Source: CBDDFN01 sp965227065 (GTDB lineage: Bacteria > Pseudomonadota > Alphaproteobacteria > SPJN01). Taken from it: 60,741 nucleotides of DNA. The stretch covers positions 1 through 60,741 of the forward strand of contig CBDDFN010000018.1 of NCBI GenBank assembly GCA_965227065.1, written 5' to 3'. This document shows positions 42,975 to 51,769 of this stretch, piece by piece. Below the pieces are notes generated by a model. It did not search any database. It was not told the origin of the DNA and worked only from the letters and a program-made list of their open reading frames with translations. The stretch's first letter is position 1. The number at the start of each line of letters is the position of its first letter. The translations under genes and the position numbers were made by a program.

Positions 42975-42989
42975 GTTCCATATATGTTC
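42975..42989 (-). promoter_or_regulatory. LexA box (SOS operator) upstream of imuA
   Basis: GTTCCATATATGTTC on the plus strand is GTTC-N7-GTTC, the alphaproteobacterial LexA consensus. A TTGATA hexamer (43000-42995 on the minus strand) is a possible -35, so LexA would cover the promoter spacer. Confidence 0.92.
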
Positions 42990-43084
42990 TCAATTATCAA
43001 GGGGGCAGAGGCCTATGGGCTGAAAATGCCCTGATAAATTGCAGAATTCGCCCAATTTTGGTCCAAATGACGCGACCCAAGCGA

Positions 43085-43114
43085 TTGACAAAACGGGGTA
43101 AAGTTCTGTTTACT
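43085..43114 (+). promoter_or_regulatory. Candidate sigma-70 promoter for the secreted 175-aa protein
   Basis: TTGACA (43085-43090) and TTTACT (43109-43114) are 18 bases apart and about 95 bases before ATG 43210. Confidence 0.5.
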
Positions 43115-43209
43115 CATTTGTGGATGGCCCGGAATTCCGGCTTAAAAAGACGGTTCCGGGTGCGGGATGAGACAGAGTTCTCAGCATTTGAGCAGCAGGT
43201 GACACCGGC

Positions 43210-43737
43210 ATGATTCCGGCGAACGCGAAATTTATGAAGAAAATCATCTCACTGGGCCTTGGCCTGGGCGCGATGGTTGCTGTTTCGCTCCCTGCCTTTG
43301 CTGAAGAAGATCGTGTTGTCGCCCTGTCGCCGCAAAATCCGGTTCCCGCACATAATGACTGGCGTCAGCTTGATCTTCAGGATCGCACACATCAGTCGGC
43401 CAGCTATCAGATCCGCGCCGGTGCGCTGTTGAAAGACGCCTTTGTGGGTCTGCGCTCGCTGTTTGGCAGCGATGATGAGAATTCCGGTTTTGCGTATCAG
43501 CAGCCCCGTCCGCTGATCCTGGGTTTCGGCGATGCGCCCTATATCGACAATTCGGGCTCTCCGGCGCCGAAAATCATGGGCAAGACCGCCTCGACCGCAA
43601 CAACCATGATCGAAGACATCATGACCACGGCATGGCTTGATCAGGAAGTGCGGGCGCTGAAAGAACGTGACGGCACCGGCGATTTTGACGCCAAGGACCC
43701 GTGGCGCATGGGCATCCGTCTCAACATGCCGTTCTAA
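43210..43737 (+). CDS. Secreted protein of unknown function (175 aa)
   Basis: A 175-residue protein with an n-region MIPANAKFMKK, a hydrophobic core and AFA cleavage site before EEDRVV. The mature ~145 residues carry no obvious domain; they include ALLKDAFVGLRSLFG and end in RMGIRLNMPF, whose final aromatic residue resembles outer-membrane barrel termini, but the protein is too short for certainty. AGGTGA precedes ATG 43210; ATG 43234 is possible but lacks a site. It is a single gene with its own promoter and a strong terminator. Confidence 0.75.
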   Translation: MIPANAKFMKKIISLGLGLGAMVAVSLPAFAEEDRVVALSPQNPVPAHNDWRQLDLQDRTHQSASYQIRAGALLKDAFVGLRSLFGSDDENSGFAYQQPRPLILGFGDAPYIDNSGSPAPKIMGKTASTATTMIEDIMTTAWLDQEVRALKERDGTGDFDAKDPWRMGIRLNMPF

Positions 43738-43777
43738 GAAATCCGCCAGAAAAACCAGACCGACCCGACCCCGACCG

Positions 43778-43801
43778 ACCCTGCGCAAGCGGGGTTTTTT
43801 T
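43778..43801 (+). terminator. Strong intrinsic terminator
   Basis: ACCCTGC (43778-43784), a GCAA tetraloop, and GCGGGGT (43789-43795) form a 7-bp stem with one wobble, followed by seven T residues. Confidence 0.88.
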
Positions 43802-43817
43802 ATTGTCTGCATCCAAA

Positions 43818-43853
43818 GTCATCCCGGGCGAGTGTAAGGAGACCTGGGATGAC
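43818..43853. repeat. REP-like palindromic element
   Basis: GTCATCCCGGG (43818-43828) and CCTGGGATGAC (43843-43853) pair at 10 of 11 positions around a 14-base loop. This GTCATCCCGGG form is like the short palindromic intergenic repeats spread through many alphaproteobacterial genomes. It sits between a terminator and the RND pump stop, a typical place. Confidence 0.65.
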
Positions 43854-43916
43854 GAAAAAACAAGGACAAGAGAGCTTTTCCGTCGTGGAGCGAAAACGGC
43901 CGGTGCGTCCCTGCAC

Positions 43917-46900
43917 CTATTCGGCGGGCTGGGTCTGGTCCATCTCGGCGTCCAGCCGCCGGGCGACATCGCCGGGCGATCCGGTCTTGCGCGCGATCAG
44001 TTCATAGGCGACAGGGACGACAAAGACCGTAAACACGGTGGTCGCAATGACACCACAGAACACCACCACGCCGATGGCGATGCGGGTTTCCGCACCCGCC
44101 CCGCTGGCGAGCAGAAGCGGAATGGCACCTGCGGCCGTGGTGATCGCGGTCATGATGATGGGGCGCAGCCGGATGGTTGAGGCTTCAATGATGGCGTCTT
44201 TGAAAGCCATGCCTTCATCGCGCAGCTGGTTGATAAACTCGACAATCAAAATGCCGTTCTTGGCCGACAGGCCAACCAGCATGATCAGCCCGATCTGTGT
44301 GTAGATATTGAGCGTCCCGCCGGTCAGCCACAACCCCAACAACGCGCCTGCCATGGCAAGCGGCACGGTAAACAGGATCACGAAGGGATGCACGAAACTT
44401 TCAAACTGGGCGGCGAGCACCAGAAAGACGATCACAACCCCCAGCAGGAAGACAAACAACAGCGAGCTGGATGAGGACTGGAAATCGCGGCTTTGGCCCT
44501 TATAGTCGATCTGGGCGCTGTCAGGCAGCGTCCGGCGCGCCAGGCCCTGCAGATAGGTGAGCGCTTCACCCAGCGAGTAGCCCTCCACCAGGTTGGCGGT
44601 CAATGTGATCGCGCGCACGCGGTTAAAGCGCGGCAGCTCCGGGCTGTCGGCAAACTCGGTCAGGGTGACGAGATTGGAGAGCGGGATCAGCTCCCCGCTG
44701 CGTTCGGAGCGGACATAGATGTTGGAAATGTCGGATGGCGTGTTCAGATTGGCCGGCTCGCCCTCCAAAATGACATCATACTCCTTGCCCCGGTCGAGAT
44801 AGGTCGTCACCCGGCGCGAGCCCAAAAAAGTCTCAAGCGTCCGGCCGATATTGCCGATGGAGACACCAAGGTCACCGGCCCGGTCGCGGTCAATCTCGAT
44901 GGAAAGCTGGGGCTTGGTTTCCTTGTAATTGCTATCAATGCCGACCAGACCGGGATTGTCGGCATTGATGGCGTCGATCATCTGGTCACGCCATTGGGCC
45001 AGCTCTTCATAGCTGCCCCCGCCAATGACGAACTGGACAGGCGCCGAGGCGCGCTGGCCAAAGCCCTGACGCATCATGGGGAAGATCATCACGCCGGGAA
45101 TGTCGGCGGCGATGGCGCGAATATCTCCGATAATCGCCTGGGCGGAGCGGCGCTCGGCCCAATCCTGAAGTACAAAAATGCCGATGCCGGAATTGAAATT
45201 CTCAGTCGTGCCGAAACTGCCGGGCACCCGGATCAGGATACGGTGGACTTCGCCGGTCTCGACCAGCTTGAGCGCCTGTTCTTCAAACCGGTCAATATCG
45301 TCGACCATATAATCAAAGGTCGCGCCCTCGGGCCCATTGATGAAGGTGAAGAAAGCGCCGCGATCTTCCTGCGGGGCATATTCGGACGGCAGCACAGCAA
45401 ACAAGGTTGCGGCCAGACCGATCACGCCGACAAACAGGCCGATGACGATATAGGGAAAGCCAAGGGCAGCTTCGAGAAGGCGGCGGTAAAAGGCTTTGAG
45501 CCGCTCAAAGCTTGCATCGACACTGCGGGCGATGCGGGTCGGCTTGTGGTCCGACCGCAGAATTTGCGACGCCAGCATGGGCGACAAAGACAGTGCGACC
45601 AACGATGAAAAGCCGACGGCAGCCGCCATGGTCAGCGCAAATTCCCGGAACAGACGGCCAATATCACCTTCAAGAAAGGCAATCGGCACAAAGGTGGCGA
45701 TCAGCACGGCGGTGGTGGCGATGACGGCAAAGCCGACCTGACGCGCCCCGCGATAAGTGGCCACCAAGGGCGTTTCCCCAAGCGCCATGCGGCGCGAAAC
45801 ATTTTCCAGCACCACAATGGCATCATCGACCACAAGCCCGATGGCGAGCACCATGGCAAGCAGGGTCAGCAGGTTGAGCGAAAATCCGAAGGCATACAGA
45901 AGAATGGCGGTGGCGATCACCGATACCGGCACCGTCACCGCCGGGATGAGCATGACGCGCAACGAGCCCAAAAACAGATAGATGGTCAGCACCACCAGCA
46001 CAATGGCGATACCCAGTGTCTTCCACACTTCGTTGATGGACTGATCAACAAAGACCGAGCTGTCATAGCTTTCCTTGATTTCCATGCCTTCGGGCAGGCT
46101 TGGGTTGATCTGCCGGGCAAGCGCGATGGAGGCCTGGGCGACAGCGATCGTGTTTGCTTGCGCCTGTTTGATGATGCCGATGGAAACCTGGGGGATGCCA
46201 TTGCCGCGGAAGAAGCTGCGTTCTTCTTCTGCGCCTCGTTCAACACGCGCCACATCGCCCAGCCGGACGAGATAGCCATCCGTGCCTTGCGCCAGAACCA
46301 GTGCGCGAAAATCTTTTTCGGTTTTGAAGCTGCGCTCGACCCGCAATGTCATTTGCCGGTCCACCGATTCAATCGACCCGGCGGGCAGTTCAATATTTTC
46401 AGCCCTCAGCGCGTTGGCGACATCATCAGCAGTCAACCCGCGCGCAGCGAGGGCGCGCCGGTCAAGCCAGATGCGCATGGCATAGAACTGACCACCGCCA
46501 AGCCGGGCGCGGCTCACCCCGTCAAGCGATGAAAAGCGGTCAATCAGATAGCGGTCGGCATAGTCGGTCAATTCCAGCGTGTTCATCCGGTCCGACACCA
46601 GATTGAGCCAGACAATCACGTCATCATTGGAATCGGCTTTGACGATCTCGGGCGGATCGGCCTCTTCGGGCAGATTGTCCAGCATGCCTGAAATCCGGTC
46701 GCGCAGATCATTGGCGGCTGCTTCAATATCGCGGTCGAGCGAGAACTCAACCGTGATACGGGAGCGGCCATCAGTCGAGCTTGATTCAATCGTGCGGATG
46801 CCTTCCACACCGGCGATCCGCTCTTCGATCAACTCGGTGATGCGGCTGTCCACGACATGGGCCGACGCGCCGGGATAGAAGGTGTTGACGGTGACAATCG

Positions 46901-47027
46901 GCGGGTCGATATCGGGATATTCGCGCAGCGACAAACGGTCGAAACTGAGCAGGCCAAAGGCGACCAGCAACAGCGAAATCACAGCGGCAAACACCGGCCG
47001 CTTGACCGATATGTCGGACAGAACCAC
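43917..47027 (-). CDS. RND family efflux pump permease (HAE1/AcrB type)
   Basis: A 1036-residue inner-membrane transporter of full family length. It starts SDISVKRPVFAAVISLLLV and has the transmembrane motifs GLVVDDAIVVLENVSRRMA (proton relay Asp pair) and the C-terminal GLSAKNGILIVEFINQLRD. It pumps hydrophobic or cationic compounds using protons. The GTG at 47027, 5 bases after the adaptor gene stop and with GAAGG upstream, is the likely start; an extended frame further upstream overlaps the adaptor. No outer-membrane TolC-like gene is in the window. Confidence 0.94.
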   Translation of the reverse strand: MVLSDISVKRPVFAAVISLLLVAFGLLSFDRLSLREYPDIDPPIVTVNTFYPGASAHVVDSRITELIEERIAGVEGIRTIESSSTDGRSRITVEFSLDRDIEAAANDLRDRISGMLDNLPEEADPPEIVKADSNDDVIVWLNLVSDRMNTLELTDYADRYLIDRFSSLDGVSRARLGGGQFYAMRIWLDRRALAARGLTADDVANALRAENIELPAGSIESVDRQMTLRVERSFKTEKDFRALVLAQGTDGYLVRLGDVARVERGAEEERSFFRGNGIPQVSIGIIKQAQANTIAVAQASIALARQINPSLPEGMEIKESYDSSVFVDQSINEVWKTLGIAIVLVVLTIYLFLGSLRVMLIPAVTVPVSVIATAILLYAFGFSLNLLTLLAMVLAIGLVVDDAIVVLENVSRRMALGETPLVATYRGARQVGFAVIATTAVLIATFVPIAFLEGDIGRLFREFALTMAAAVGFSSLVALSLSPMLASQILRSDHKPTRIARSVDASFERLKAFYRRLLEAALGFPYIVIGLFVGVIGLAATLFAVLPSEYAPQEDRGAFFTFINGPEGATFDYMVDDIDRFEEQALKLVETGEVHRILIRVPGSFGTTENFNSGIGIFVLQDWAERRSAQAIIGDIRAIAADIPGVMIFPMMRQGFGQRASAPVQFVIGGGSYEELAQWRDQMIDAINADNPGLVGIDSNYKETKPQLSIEIDRDRAGDLGVSIGNIGRTLETFLGSRRVTTYLDRGKEYDVILEGEPANLNTPSDISNIYVRSERSGELIPLSNLVTLTEFADSPELPRFNRVRAITLTANLVEGYSLGEALTYLQGLARRTLPDSAQIDYKGQSRDFQSSSSSLLFVFLLGVVIVFLVLAAQFESFVHPFVILFTVPLAMAGALLGLWLTGGTLNIYTQIGLIMLVGLSAKNGILIVEFINQLRDEGMAFKDAIIEASTIRLRPIIMTAITTAAGAIPLLLASGAGAETRIAIGVVVFCGVIATTVFTVFVVPVAYELIARKTGSPGDVARRLDAEMDQTQPAE

Positions 47028-47031
47028 GGGT

Positions 47032-48051
47032 CTAGCCTTCCGCCGGGGCGACGGTGACGGCCTGACCGGGGCGGATTTTGTGCGTGCCGTGGGTGATGAC
47101 TTCGTCGCCGAGCGCAAGCCCCGACAAGACTTCGACCCGTCCAGGCTTGCGGGTGCCGATTTCGATCTGGTGGCGCTCGGCCTTGCCTTCGGCAATGGTA
47201 TAGACAAAGACATGACGTCCCGACTGGACCAGCGCAGCTTCGGGCACCATCAGCGCCTCGCGCGGATTTTTTTGCAGCGACACAAGCATCAGCATTCCCG
47301 GCCGCAACCGGCCATCGGGATTGGGCAGAACCGCGCGAACCGTGACCGCACGGGTGACGGGATCAATTGCGGGGCTGATCGACTGAACGGTGCCATCAAA
47401 TGTATCGGCGCCATAGGCTTGCGCAGTGGCTTTGATGGCGAGCCCGACCCGCACGGCGCTAAGGTCGAGCGCGGGCAAGGTAAAATCAAGCTTCAGCGTT
47501 TCGGTATCAGTGAGGGTGGTAATGACATCGCCGGGGCGAACCAGCGCACCAGGCGAGACCTGCCGGAAGCCGACAGTACCGGCAAATGGCGCGCGCAGCA
47601 CACGGTCGGCGATGCGCGATTGAAGGGCTGCAATTTCGGCTTTTGCGGCCGCGAGCGCGGCGCGGCGTTCATCGACTTCCGCACGGGACCCGGCGCGTTT
47701 GCGTTCCAGCGCCTGGGCGCGGTCAAAGGCTGATTGCGCCTCTTTCAAACTGGCCTGGGCGGAACTCATATTGGCCTGTTCCTCGGCCATGTCGAGCCGG
47801 ACAAGCACATCGCCTTCGGCCACTTTCTGCCCGTCGGTGAAATTGATGGATACCACCTTTTCGGTGACGGTGGCGGTGATTTCGGTGCTTTCATTGGCCC
47901 GTGTTGAACCAAGTGCGTCGATCACATCGGTGATCTGTTCGGTCGTGGCGGGTGCAACGCGCACGAGGGTGGGGCCGCTGCCAAAGCCTTGCGCATGGCT
48001 TGCGCCTGCCACAAGCGAAAGCACACCCAAAAATGTCAGAACACGAAGCAT
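47032..48051 (-). CDS. RND efflux periplasmic adaptor (membrane fusion protein)
   Basis: A 339-residue exported adaptor (signal peptide to GASHAQG). It has the lipoyl/hairpin order: VVSINFTDGQKVAEGDVLVR, an alpha-helical hairpin with SSAQASLKEAQSAFDRAQAL, then RAPFAGTVGFRQVSPGALV and a beta-barrel. It connects the RND permease to an outer-membrane channel. ATG 48051 with GGCGGAT upstream is chosen over the in-frame TTG. Confidence 0.92.
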   Translation of the reverse strand: MLRVLTFLGVLSLVAGASHAQGFGSGPTLVRVAPATTEQITDVIDALGSTRANESTEITATVTEKVVSINFTDGQKVAEGDVLVRLDMAEEQANMSSAQASLKEAQSAFDRAQALERKRAGSRAEVDERRAALAAAKAEIAALQSRIADRVLRAPFAGTVGFRQVSPGALVRPGDVITTLTDTETLKLDFTLPALDLSAVRVGLAIKATAQAYGADTFDGTVQSISPAIDPVTRAVTVRAVLPNPDGRLRPGMLMLVSLQKNPREALMVPEAALVQSGRHVFVYTIAEGKAERHQIEIGTRKPGRVEVLSGLALGDEVITHGTHKIRPGQAVTVAPAEG

Positions 48052-48159
48052 CTTATCCGCCAATCATCCCACCACCGGGCTGCACCTTAGCGCGCCGGGG
48101 CCGGTGATGGAAATTAGAATGGCTCAAAAGACTGTGTTGAGACACGGACAAATCAGCGC

Positions 48160-49002
48160 TTACTCCGCCACCTTGTGAAAATGAACATCGGTTTGCGGGA
48201 ACGGAATGGTGAAGCCCGCGTCATCAAGGGCGAGTTTGGCGCGTTCGGTCATCTCCCACTGGGTGGCCCAGAAATCGCCCGTCGTGGTCCAGCAGCGCAT
48301 AGTGATCACCACGGCGCTGTCACCCAGGCTTGTCACCATGGTTTGCGGGGCCGGTTCGGTCAGCACGCGGGCATCATTGCTCATCAGTGACAGCAACAAT
48401 TCCCGGCAGGAGGGAATATCATCGTCATAGGCAATGCCCATGGGGATATCCATTCTCCGGGTCGGATTGCGCGAGAAATTCTTGATGGCGGTGTTGGACA
48501 GGGCTGAGTTGGGGACCGTGAGAAAGACGCCATCGCCGGTTTTGAGCCGGGTCATGAACAGGCCGATTTCCTCCACCGTACCCACCACGCCGCCGCCTTC
48601 GACAAATTCACCGACTTTGAGCGGCTTGAGGACCAGCAGCAAAACGCCCGCGCCCATATTGGACAGCGTGCCTTGCAGCGCCAGGCCAATGGCGAGGCCC
48701 GCAGCCCCCAGTGCCGCGATCAGCCCGGTTGTTTCAATGCCGACCTGATCGAGAACGGCAAACAGAACCACCGCAAAGACGGCGTAATAGACCAGATTGG
48801 CCAGAAGGGGCCGCAAGGTGCCATCGACCTTGCCGGATTTTTCCATGGCTTTGCTGGCGAGCGCCTTGATCTTGCGGGCGATCCACAGACCGATAATCAG
48901 GACGACAAGGGCTGTCACCAGATCAACCGCAAAGGCAATGCCGTTGGTTTGCAGATAGGTGACGGCTTTATCGAAAAATTCTTCGCTCACAATGTCTTGC
49001 AT
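48160..49002 (-). CDS. MscS-type small-conductance mechanosensitive channel
   Basis: A 280-residue protein with three N-terminal helices; the pore helix has GAAGLAIGLALQGTLSNMGA, followed by the beta domain LKVGEFVEGGGVVGTVEEIG and NSALSNTAIKNFSRNPTRR. It opens on membrane tension to release osmolytes. It is of MscS core length without added domains. ATG 49002 is used. Confidence 0.93.
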   Translation of the reverse strand: MQDIVSEEFFDKAVTYLQTNGIAFAVDLVTALVVLIIGLWIARKIKALASKAMEKSGKVDGTLRPLLANLVYYAVFAVVLFAVLDQVGIETTGLIAALGAAGLAIGLALQGTLSNMGAGVLLLVLKPLKVGEFVEGGGVVGTVEEIGLFMTRLKTGDGVFLTVPNSALSNTAIKNFSRNPTRRMDIPMGIAYDDDIPSCRELLLSLMSNDARVLTEPAPQTMVTSLGDSAVVITMRCWTTTGDFWATQWEMTERAKLALDDAGFTIPFPQTDVHFHKVAE

Positions 49003-49113
49003 CAAGGGGCCTCACAAACAAAAGCGGGGACGTTCTTTATGCAATATTGCAGCGCGGCACAAAAGGGGAGAAGGCGGACTCAGAGTCTCAGCGCCCAGCA
49101 TAAAGCTGTGACC

Positions 49114-49272
49114 TTAGCGGACGACCAGGACGATCAGACCAAGCCAGACAGCCAGCGAAGCGGCTGTGCCGAATACCAGACCACGACCGAAGCGTTCGGC
49201 TTCGGGGCGATGCCGGGAATCTGCATCCAAGGCTTGGGCAGTATGCGACGAATCGAAATCCATCACGGCCAT
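49114..49272 (-). CDS. Small single-helix membrane protein (52 aa)
   Basis: A 52-residue frame with GGGAGGAACGAG directly before the ATG. The N-terminal ~28 residues are polar (DFDSSHTAQALDADSRHRPE), followed by one membrane helix (TAASLAVWLGLIVLVV) and a single Arg. I do not recognise a family. Upstream there are two copies of an AAGGAAC-TTAAG motif, so it may be specifically regulated. Confidence 0.7.
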   Translation of the reverse strand: MAVMDFDSSHTAQALDADSRHRPEAERFGRGLVFGTAASLAVWLGLIVLVVR

Positions 49273-49289
49273 AACTCGTTCCTCCCTGA

Positions 49290-49387
49290 ACCTTAAGTTC
49301 CTTCTCGGGTTCTATGATCTGGCGTCTCAATCGGGCTTCAATGAGGCTCAATCAGGGCGCCAAAACGACTCACTTAAGGTTCCTTAA
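49290..49387 (-). promoter_or_regulatory. Repeated AAGGAAC/TTAAG motif upstream of the 52-aa gene
   Basis: On the minus strand AAGGAACCTTAAG occurs at about 49386-49374 and AAGGAACTTAAG at about 49303-49292. The distal copy is part of the palindrome TTAAGGTTCCTTAA (49374-49387 on the plus strand). GGAAC resembles the -35 of EcfG-type stress promoters but no correctly spaced GTT follows. Confidence 0.4.
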
Positions 49388-49501
49388 AATGTAACACGGC
49401 TGTGGGTGGTCGCCGAGTCGATTCGGCAGCACCCCGATATGTTTTCTTAACCATGTTGATATGGGGCGGCGTTGCGCTGGATCAATTGAACTGAAAAATT
49501 C

Positions 49502-49930
49502 TCACTCAATTCCGATCAAGCGGTCGCGTACGCTTTTATCGGGCAAACCACACAGGTCTGTTTGGCCAAACAGCCTGTAGCGGTTCTTCGCCACCCGGTC
49601 ATAGAGCCAGTCCTGCACCGTGCGCGGCAATATCCCGATGGCCCGCGCTGCTAACCAGATCCCGCCCAAACTGGTGAGAACAGTTTGAACCGCTTGGGCT
49701 TTTTCGTGCAGAACACCATCAGGCGTGACCACCAAGGCGGTGTCGAAATCGGTAGTGTCGAGCCCGAAATGATCATAAAGCGCCTGGCCCAGCGGGCTTT
49801 GCGCGGTGGCAAAGCGGAACTGGTCTTTGCGGTCGCGGCGGCCAACAAAGCGGGCGGAAAACGAACACAACACGCACACGCCATCAAAAATGATGACGGT
49901 CTTATGTGCGGGCAAGTCAGGCAGGCTCAT
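49502..49930 (-). CDS. DCC family thiol-disulfide oxidoreductase (DUF393)
   Basis: A 142-residue protein with the family CxxC in IFDGVCVLCSFSARFVGRRD, and C-terminal DWLYDRVAKNRYRLFG. The name comes from the DxxCxxC motif; members are thioredoxin-like and of unknown partners. ATG 49930 has AAGGAG 7 bases upstream; the ATG at 49936 would be too close to that site. Confidence 0.88.
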   Translation of the reverse strand: MSLPDLPAHKTVIIFDGVCVLCSFSARFVGRRDRKDQFRFATAQSPLGQALYDHFGLDTTDFDTALVVTPDGVLHEKAQAVQTVLTSLGGIWLAARAIGILPRTVQDWLYDRVAKNRYRLFGQTDLCGLPDKSVRDRLIGIE

Positions 49931-50030
49931 CGGCATGCTCCTTCCTCACAAAGATGTGCGGCCCGGGCGGGCTCGTAAAGGCCTCCGGCGCGCGGCATAA
50001 TGGTTGAAAGGTCTCGCTTGGGAGAACGGC

Positions 50031-50255
50031 ATGCGCAGCGGTGCGATAGCGGTGGTGATGGTTCTGATCAGCCTCGCGGGCTGTACCAAAGAGCAGGCCG
50101 CCGGTTCGCTGGAAACGCTGGGCCGTGGGCTGTGTGAGGGCTCAAGCCAGTGTTCCAATCGCTGCCCGGACGGCACGACCAGGTCGCGCTATCCGAGCGG
50201 CTATGATTGCAGGGTTCCGTACGCCCGCAGGCCCGAGCAACGCGGTCCCTATTAA
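50031..50255 (+). CDS. Small cysteine-rich lipoprotein (74 aa)
   Basis: A 74-residue protein with a lipobox (SLAGC, Cys about 18) and a short mature part with four further cysteines in CEGSSQCSNRCPDG and YDCRVPY, likely forming disulfides. GGGAGAAC precedes the ATG. No family recognised. It converges on the secreted DUF4412-like gene 14 bases away. Confidence 0.72.
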   Translation: MRSGAIAVVMVLISLAGCTKEQAAGSLETLGRGLCEGSSQCSNRCPDGTTRSRYPSGYDCRVPYARRPEQRGPY

Positions 50256-50269
50256 GAGCAGCGCGGTCC

Positions 50270-50929
50270 TTATTGAGGGCCCATCATACCCGGAGGCATG
50301 CCGCCGGGACCCATCGCGCCGCCCGCACCACCGGGAAGCTGGTAGGGAAAGGGCTGGAAACCGGCCGGCGGGCCAAACAGGGCGTCATCCTGATCGCCGG
50401 TGGTAAAGCGGGTGACTTCAAAGACTGGCTTGGTTTCCCCATCAGGCGTCATCGACAGGCGCAGGCCCTCATCGGTCACGCACACAGTGCCGCCCTGGCT
50501 GCCATCTTTGGGCTGGCCGTGCCACAAGGTGCAGTCAGCACCGGCAACCGTACTGGTGCCTTTTTTGGTGAAGGTGACTTTATCCTTGGCGTCGGCCCAA
50601 TTGCCCATGGGGCCTTTGTTCTTCTTGCCGTCCATTTCCATATAATAATTGCCCATCTGGGCCATCGGGCCGCCCTTCATCCAGGAGATGATCTTGCCGG
50701 TGTCAAAATTGATTACCGAATAGACCGTCATGCCCGGCTGGGGGTTCATTTCGGACCGGTACAGATTGCCTTCGCCATTGATCTTCATGGTCATGGAGCG
50801 GCCGCCTTTGACATCATTGATGACGGCATCGCCTTCATAGCCGACTGTGGGCTCCAATGGCGGGGTTTCCGCCCAAACCGCTGTGCTCACAACAAGCGCG
50901 CCCAGCGCCAGACCCAATGTTTTCAGCAT
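50270..50929 (-). CDS. Exported DUF4412-like protein with Gly/Pro/Met-rich tail
   Basis: A 219-residue protein with signal peptide (STAVWAE). The core resembles DUF4412-type periplasmic proteins: GRSMTMKINGEGNLYRSEMN and MTVYSVINFDTGKIISWM, then a CxxC-less pair of Cys (ADCTLWHG, GTVCVTDEG) probably disulfide-bonded. The last ~30 residues are rich in Gly, Pro and Met (PGGAGGAMGPGGMPPGMMGP), which could bind metal or be unstructured. Function unknown. Confidence 0.75.
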   Translation of the reverse strand: MLKTLGLALGALVVSTAVWAETPPLEPTVGYEGDAVINDVKGGRSMTMKINGEGNLYRSEMNPQPGMTVYSVINFDTGKIISWMKGGPMAQMGNYYMEMDGKKNKGPMGNWADAKDKVTFTKKGTSTVAGADCTLWHGQPKDGSQGGTVCVTDEGLRLSMTPDGETKPVFEVTRFTTGDQDDALFGPPAGFQPFPYQLPGGAGGAMGPGGMPPGMMGPQ

Positions 50930-51073
50930 GTCATTCCACTCCTTGTTGCCACCAGTCCCATGGTCTTTTGATCAGGTGGGGAGTTTTGCCGCATCTGCGC
51001 GCAGACGCAAGGGACAGTCTGGTTGCAGCGCAGCGTGGCATGGTAGAAGACGCAATCGAGGGTGGAGATTACA

Positions 51074-51769
51074 ATGGTTGATGAACACGCAGCGCTGGGT
51101 GAAGAACGGCCGGTTTCTCAGGTTTTGCTGGATTTGAAAGCCGAGGCCGAACAGGGCGAACTTACTATTGGCCGGGTCATCGACAGTCTGGAATCCCGTG
51201 CCTTTGGCATGTTGCTGATTATTTTTGCCCTGCCGGTCGCGATTCCATTTCTGTACGGCATTCCTCAAATCGTGTCGGTTCCAATGCTGATGCTGGCCGG
51301 TCAAATGGTGGCGGGCCGCGAAGCGCCATGGTTGCCTGACAATGTGCGGGCCCGGTCATTGCCGCAGCAGAGCTTTATTGCGGTGGTGCGGCGCGGCGTG
51401 CCGGTTATCCGCTGGTTTGAAAAAATCTCCAAACCCCGTTTGCAGTTTATTACCGGCCGCAAGGCTGAACGGGTGATCGGCCTGTTCCTGTGTCTGTTCT
51501 GCCTGTCGATCATGGTGCCCTTGCCGCTGACCAACACCTTTCCCGGCATTGCGGTGGCCATTGTCGCCATTGGCTTTATCGAGCGAGACGGGGTTTTGGT
51601 GCTGGTCGGCACTTTGTTCGGGACAGCCTGGGTTGGCTTCCTGATAGCGGTTCCGCTTGGCCTGACCGCCTATACGGTCGATCAATTGTTCTTCGGAGAA
51701 GGGGCTGAAGGCGTTGGGGGCGCAGAGGGAAGCGGGGCCACCGGAGAGGGGCCATCATCGGCGCCCTGA
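51074..51769 (+). CDS. ExoD family membrane protein
   Basis: A 231-residue protein with the ExoD pattern: an N-terminal soluble helix, GMLLIIFALPVAIPFLYGIP, and later FPGIAVAIVAIGFIERDGVL. ExoD in rhizobia affects exopolysaccharide and alkaline tolerance; mechanism unclear. ATG 51074 follows GGTGGAG. The low-complexity tail (GAEGVGGAEGSGATGEG) overlaps the antisense 3' end of the DUF5671 gene. Confidence 0.87.
   Translation: MVDEHAALGEERPVSQVLLDLKAEAEQGELTIGRVIDSLESRAFGMLLIIFALPVAIPFLYGIPQIVSVPMLMLAGQMVAGREAPWLPDNVRARSLPQQSFIAVVRRGVPVIRWFEKISKPRLQFITGRKAERVIGLFLCLFCLSIMVPLPLTNTFPGIAVAIVAIGFIERDGVLVLVGTLFGTAWVGFLIAVPLGLTAYTVDQLFFGEGAEGVGGAEGSGATGEGPSSAP

Noticed and set aside
44493..45608. 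Long open frame opposite the RND permease
   Set aside because: Antisense shadow of a conserved transporter; no independent support.
49350..49390. EcfG-type promoter upstream of the 52-aa gene
   Set aside because: GGAAC is present but the following GTT is about 12 bases away rather than 16-17.
49310..49392. 27-residue plus-strand frame starting at ATG near 49314
   Set aside because: No Shine-Dalgarno and no resemblance to a known peptide; it overlaps the putative regulatory repeats.
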